The notes under the pieces are model-generated. The model did no database searches and was not told the DNA's origin. It saw only the letters and a program-made list of their open reading frames with translations. A stretch of 64,000 bases of DNA from Panorpa germanica (lineage: Eukaryota > Arthropoda > Insecta > Mecoptera > Panorpidae): NCBI GenBank assembly GCA_963678705.1, contig OY783212.1, forward strand, positions 11,408,001-11,472,000, in the 5' to 3' direction. The translations under genes were made by a program, and so were the position numbers. Positions 60,117 to 64,000 of the stretch are shown here, piece by piece (position 1 is the stretch's first letter; the number at the start of each line of letters is the position of its first letter).

Positions 60117-60686
60117 ACATATATGGATAAATTGCAATAGTTTTGTACATGTACGAGTACATTGAAGCAGACTGAACAGGATAAGAAAAACGATCGTTTG
60201 TAACGCCAAGTGATCTAATCGCGTAAAAATTTAATTAGAAAGGTATAATATCGTATTATTTTGAGGTAATACTACAATAAAGTTTCATGACCCGTAATGA
60301 CAACAAAATATGTAAATAGTATAACATTTACATGAAAAAATACAGTACCACATACAAAAACTAATACAAATACACATAGTATAGCACTTTGGAGTGTTAT
60401 CAAACCTGTAATTAAACTCAGACACAAAGTCGGACATAATTCTCTGAAATATTAAAATCTTGATTTAATGTGTAAAAAAAACAGATAACAAATTTAAAAT
60501 AATATAATGTGATAATGTAATATTCCGTTGAGTGAGGAATTGTGATTTTAAAGTTAACAACGTAGTGTGATATCCTGACTCCATATTTACTCCTACATAC
60601 TAATATTTACTCTCTCTATAGCCTGTCGTTCCCGTGTTTGAGATAAATCTATTTACAAACGCCGTACCGTACCCATATACCGTGCT
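60117..60686. other. AT-rich stretch leading to a GC-richer islet
   Basis: Featureless until about 60605. There TTACTCTCTCTATAG, an acceptor-like string, precedes GC-richer sequence that could be the 5' part of an exon or a leader. Confidence 0.4.
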
Positions 60687-60800
60687 ATGTCAGTCAGTGC
60701 TGGTGCTAATGCTGGGCCTGGTGATGCTGTACTAAGCCCAATACTCACTCCTACTATATCGCTGCCGTCGTGTTTACTCTATTTACGAGAGCTAATGAAG
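60687..60800 (+). CDS. Candidate first coding exon (38 codons)
   Basis: ATG 60687 opens MSVSAGANAGPGDAVLSPIL followed by TPTISLPSCLLYLRELMK. The last codon AAG abuts GTACAT, a possible phase-0 donor (unspliced, the frame ends at TAA 60837-60839 after 50 residues). The frame is open upstream of the ATG to 60645. Amino-acid content (Ala, Gly, Pro, Ser, then Leu) and higher GC differ from chance frames nearby. A second frame in the same strand reads PVVPVFEINLFTNAV and a hydrophobic LVLMLGLVMLY after the TATAG at 60619, so the true frame is not certain. Product not recognised. Confidence 0.33.
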
Positions 60801-60898
60801 GTACATGAAAAGCAATTAACATTTCTAGGTAAAACGTAAAAATTATTTAATTTCATTTACTACAAAAAGTGGAGAAATTTTATGTTTTATTTAAAAAA

Positions 60899-61085
60899 TA
60901 TAGTTGAAATAACGAGAGTTCAGCTGCAACTCATGCTTAGAAGACGTTATAAGAGTCAATAAACTACGACACGATGGTGAATTATATCTTATTCGTTCCT
61001 ATATACATTATAAGATAATTGGTAAGACAGTGCTATTTCATTGTATGTTAGATTTATACGACACAACTTGTTTTAACTTTCTTTT
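60899..61085 (-). mobile_element. MITE copy, GGCGGCGACT family, degraded
   Basis: TATAGTTGAAATAACGAGAG and TTCAGCTGCAACTCATGC correspond to the left terminus. The interior (GTTATAAGAGTC, ATATCTTATTCGTTCCTATA, GACACAACTTGTTTTAA) follows the orientation of the 23101 copy. The right GC-rich terminus is missing. Confidence 0.7.
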
Positions 61086-62412
61086 ACTAACAAGGAAGGT
61101 CACATCCGTAAAAAGTTTGAATTGTCAAAATTTAAATTGGATAGCGCATTATTTAAAAATTGATTGCAAAGTTTTGACCACACCGTCGGCAAGATAAATA
61201 AAAGCTTATTCACAGTATATCAGCGGTTTTAAGCAAAAAGGGCTAATGTCAAAATTTCACATCTAGGATCGCAATGAAAATTTGAAAAAATTATACTGAA
61301 AGTTCTTATCTAAAATAATTTTAATTTCAATTGACATAATATATTATAGCAAAAAGTCTGTTTGTGAAAAACTTAATATTCCGAAGAGATAAATGACACT
61401 GCCCCTTTTAGCACCAAGGTCTGGTCTTTTAAACTCGTTTTAAAGAAACACGAACCTTACGAGGGTTAATCAATAAGGACGATTTTCAGCTGAATGTACT
61501 TCTAAATGTACACGAATATAACCTATAATTAAATTTAATTAAAAAACTAAATATACATTTTTAAATACAAGCCAAAGAAGATACAAAAACAAATTAAATC
61601 GATGAATGGAGAATAGATATTTCAAACTCAAGTCTCATGTCGAGCTAAATAAAAGATTTCAATAAAAATAAATCTTTTATACTATTAATAATACGAATGG
61701 ACAAACACCTTTAATTTGATATTGTTTAAAAAAAACAGCTGTTGTATAACTTGTTAATATATTACTATAGAAAAAAACAAAACATTTTAAAATACAATAG
61801 AATTAAATAAGTTTTTCCAATTGTTTACAAACATTATTTATACGAATATTTAAAATGTTAAAATAGAATTGAAATTGTAAAAAATAAAACACATGCAAAC
61901 AACAAAAAGATAATTTCACCATCTTTCCGTTTTCGGTTTGTGTATTTGATTTTACTGATATCTTATTTACTTTTAAAAGATTGTACGTGACAGTTGGATG
62001 GATTATTTTTATTTGCTATACAAATTCAATAATTGATTACCTACAGCCACACTTCTAAAGCTGTGTATTCACCAAATAAAAACTTTTTCTAGGAAACAGT
62101 ATGTTTGGGGATAAATTGGACTACCTTCACTCCAAGCACAAAATGCCTCAAGTAACATGAGAACATTGCATAGAGCAAGCTTGTTTAACTGGCAACCCAA
62201 GACACGTATAAATACAACATGACGCAAAACCGCACCCAAAACATGACTTTTTGGCCACAAGAGTAAAATTAGACCTGGAATATTTGATGGGCATCTTGTC
62301 AAATAACTGAAAATTTACACTACATACTTTTATCGAGATAGATATACTCGCAGATTCATTAATTTTTTAAAAATATTTTCAGGTATGCCCCTTTATTTGC
62401 TCTTTTATAGTA
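61086..62412. other. AT-rich non-coding stretch
   Basis: Nothing gene-like. The 77-codon minus-strand frame at 62069-62302 has no motif and no splice context. Confidence 0.45.
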
Positions 62413-62835
62413 AAGCCCCATTCCCACTCACTGTTTTTAGTTTTAATTTAAGGTCTTAACTTTACGGTGAAACGATACTTGACCGTTTTTGACTCGCGAA
62501 ACATAGATGACGATACTATATAACACGTTAAATATTATCAAAAAAATCATGTTTATAAACGCGAATCAAAACCGAAAGCTGCAATTAGTTAGATGAATAA
62601 CATATCTACATTTTAAGCTTTCTTCCACTGACTTTTAATGAGTTGGAACTGTAGTTTTTTTATAATATTTAACCTGCTGTATAGTATCTCCATCTATATT
62701 TCGCGAGAAAAAATGGCCAAGTATCGTTACACCTTAAATGTAATTTTGAACTCGTGAAATCATGCGTCATGCGTCAGTAATAAACATTTTTTTGTAATAA
62801 TTAATACTAAAACTCAGTGAGTGGAAATGGGGCTT
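62413..62835. mobile_element. MITE copy 2, AAGCCCCATTCCCACTCACTG family, with nested insertion
   Basis: The ends AAGCCCCATTCCCACTCACTG and CAGTGAGTGGAAATGGGGCTT are inverted repeats bordered by TA on each side. Outside the nested element it is collinear with 5205-5427, including GCGTCAGTAAT and TTTGTAATAATTA. Removing the nested element restores the same continuity as copy 1. Confidence 0.9.
62465..62733. mobile_element. Nested MITE with 3-bp TTA target duplication
   Basis: GGTGAAACGATACTTGACCG and the reverse complement of GGCCAAGTATCGTTACACC are matching ends. CTCGCGAAACATAGAT and ATCTATATTTCGCGAG continue the inverted repeat to about 42 bp. TTA occurs on both sides (62462-62464 and 62734-62736), while the empty site in copy 1 at about 5250 has a single TTTAAAT. 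A TTA duplication is characteristic of PIF/Harbinger, so that is the likeliest parent superfamily. No coding sequence. Confidence 0.88.
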
Positions 62836-64000
62836 TATCACCGCCCTAATATTAAAGTATGTAATATTATTTCGAATGTGGCTCAAAAAAACCAAAAGAT
62901 TGAGTACCCCTGTTTAGGAGTTCAAACCTACTTTACATGCCAAAAAGATCTATTTACGGAGGTATAATATTTCTATCGTAAATAAGATAAGATAATAATG
63001 TTAAAATTTCAATATTAATAATATACAGATTTTCTTGTAATAATCTTTACTATACCCAATATCTTCTTCCACCTTCATTAATTTTATTAGGCCTTGGGGT
63101 TCAACAGCATCTTCTATCTATCTACCTATCTGTATTCGCTTATAGCTAGAAGCGTAATCACCGAAGCGTAATTTATACGAAATATTTAAAACATAAAGCT
63201 ATGACAGAGTCGAGTTATCTACGAAATAAATGTAAGATTTATTGTATGTATAAATATAATAATTACATTTGCAAAAGATAATAACTATGTACAAATGCAC
63301 ATGCAATTATTACGTAAGATATATATATACGTATTAGACTATAACTGTGACTACCAAAGTCACAGGTTTAAAATTAGATTTAAAAAAATATTTTCTAATA
63401 AATTTGTATACGAGTATACTGTATTGGTATTTCTTTTGTTTTTCTTGTTTGTAATTATCTATCTCCTGCAGTGTGACATCTTTGAATATTGAGTTTTCAG
63501 TTATTCAAATTACAAAGATTCGCATGTTATTCGGCAAGTTTATCTGGATTATAATTTTGTTTCATTCTGTTTATGAGTTATCCGAATATTGAATCAGATA
63601 GAGGATACAGTTTTATAACAAAAAAAATTAATGATTTTTATTATATTTCGATTAATATTTTGTATTAAAAAATTACACGTTTTTCCTAACCTTCAAAAGA
63701 AAAATATGAGGAAATTTCCTTAGTTTAAAAATTCCTTTTAACTAGTTCCTTTTATTTTACAATGATTTCTGAATTGTCAAAAAAAAAACACAAAAAATGG
63801 TAAACCATTGAATACATAAGACCTATTCTCAACAGTACTCTAAATTTTTCTTCAAAATATATTTTTTTTTACGATTTCTCTAAATACATTGTATCAGGTT
63901 TTACATTTCCTTTTATATACGGTGTAAAAAAAATCATCAAGATAGCTTAACTGGCAAAATACGAACTCAAAATGAAAATGGTCCTCGCAATGTATACTCC
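62836..64000. other. AT-rich non-coding stretch
   Basis: Only a short (TCTA)n repeat at 63113-63132 and a TACGAGTA site at 63409. The 65-codon plus-strand frame at 63295-63492 is hydrophobic (Phe/Leu/Tyr/Ile) from AT-rich codons and is not supported as a gene. Confidence 0.45.
63113..63132. repeat. (TCTA)n microsatellite, imperfect
   Basis: TATCTATCTACCTATCTG, four to five units. Confidence 0.75.

Noticed and set aside
62069-62302. 77-codon minus frame as a transposase remnant
   Set aside because: Reading both strands gives no catalytic or helix-turn-helix motif, and no inverted ends bracket it.
1-64000. Bacterial operons, CRISPR arrays, phage or endogenous viral genes
   Set aside because: No Shine-Dalgarno-led ORFs, no regularly spaced repeats, and no viral-type proteins in any frame that I recognise.

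Overview
The window looks like AT-rich nuclear DNA from an arthropod, most likely an insect. The evidence is the very high A+T content, the absence of any long open frame, abundant poly(A/T) and (CA)n runs, insect-type mariner/Tc1 transposase relics, and many short non-autonomous DNA transposons (MITEs). I cannot name the order or species. I see no bacterial, viral or organellar gene organisation, and no tRNA, rRNA or CRISPR. Most of the 64 kb reads as intergenic or intronic sequence.

No complete protein gene can be supported. A few GC-richer islets stand out and contain short coding-like frames, some beside plausible splice sites: 4360-4479 (+), 7589-7682 (+), 13124-13159 (+, an ATG just before a strong GTGAGTAT donor), 52922-53047 (+), 54305-54382 (-, a 78-nt symmetric-phase exon with a 28-bp palindrome just downstream) and 60687-60800 (+). 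They lie on both strands and do not join into one gene, so each is offered separately with low to moderate confidence. The longer frames elsewhere are AT-rich chance ORFs.

The firmest content is mobile DNA. Two hAT-type MITEs have perfect 8-bp target duplications (40568-40860 and 59778-60108). A TA-flanked MITE family (5205-5427 and 62413-62835) has one copy split by another MITE (62465-62733) flanked by TTA, and the sister copy supplies the empty site. A family with GC-rich termini (GTTCGGCGGCGACT) has four copies (about 3011, 16289, 23101 and 60899), one sitting inside an older repeat. A CACTGTAAAA-ended family has three copies (47084, 48601, 59392). A family with perfect 14-bp ends (TGGGCTTGTGTCCT) has copies at 638 and, inverted, at 6826. 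Single foldback or inverted-repeat elements lie at 10087, 25524, 34572, 36242, 37922, 42329 and 43492. Broken transposase coding sequence is visible at 9784-9936, 27825-28020 and probably 48764-48904. A short motif with a tRNA-like B box recurs six times and suggests an old tRNA-derived SINE.

Other structure includes a perfect 125-bp tandem duplication (13228-13477), a diverged tandem pair (57001-57260), purine-skewed tracts (19247-19372 and 51480-51790), several microsatellites, and an apparent excess of the octamer TACTCGTA/TACGAGTA (14 exact sites found by eye).
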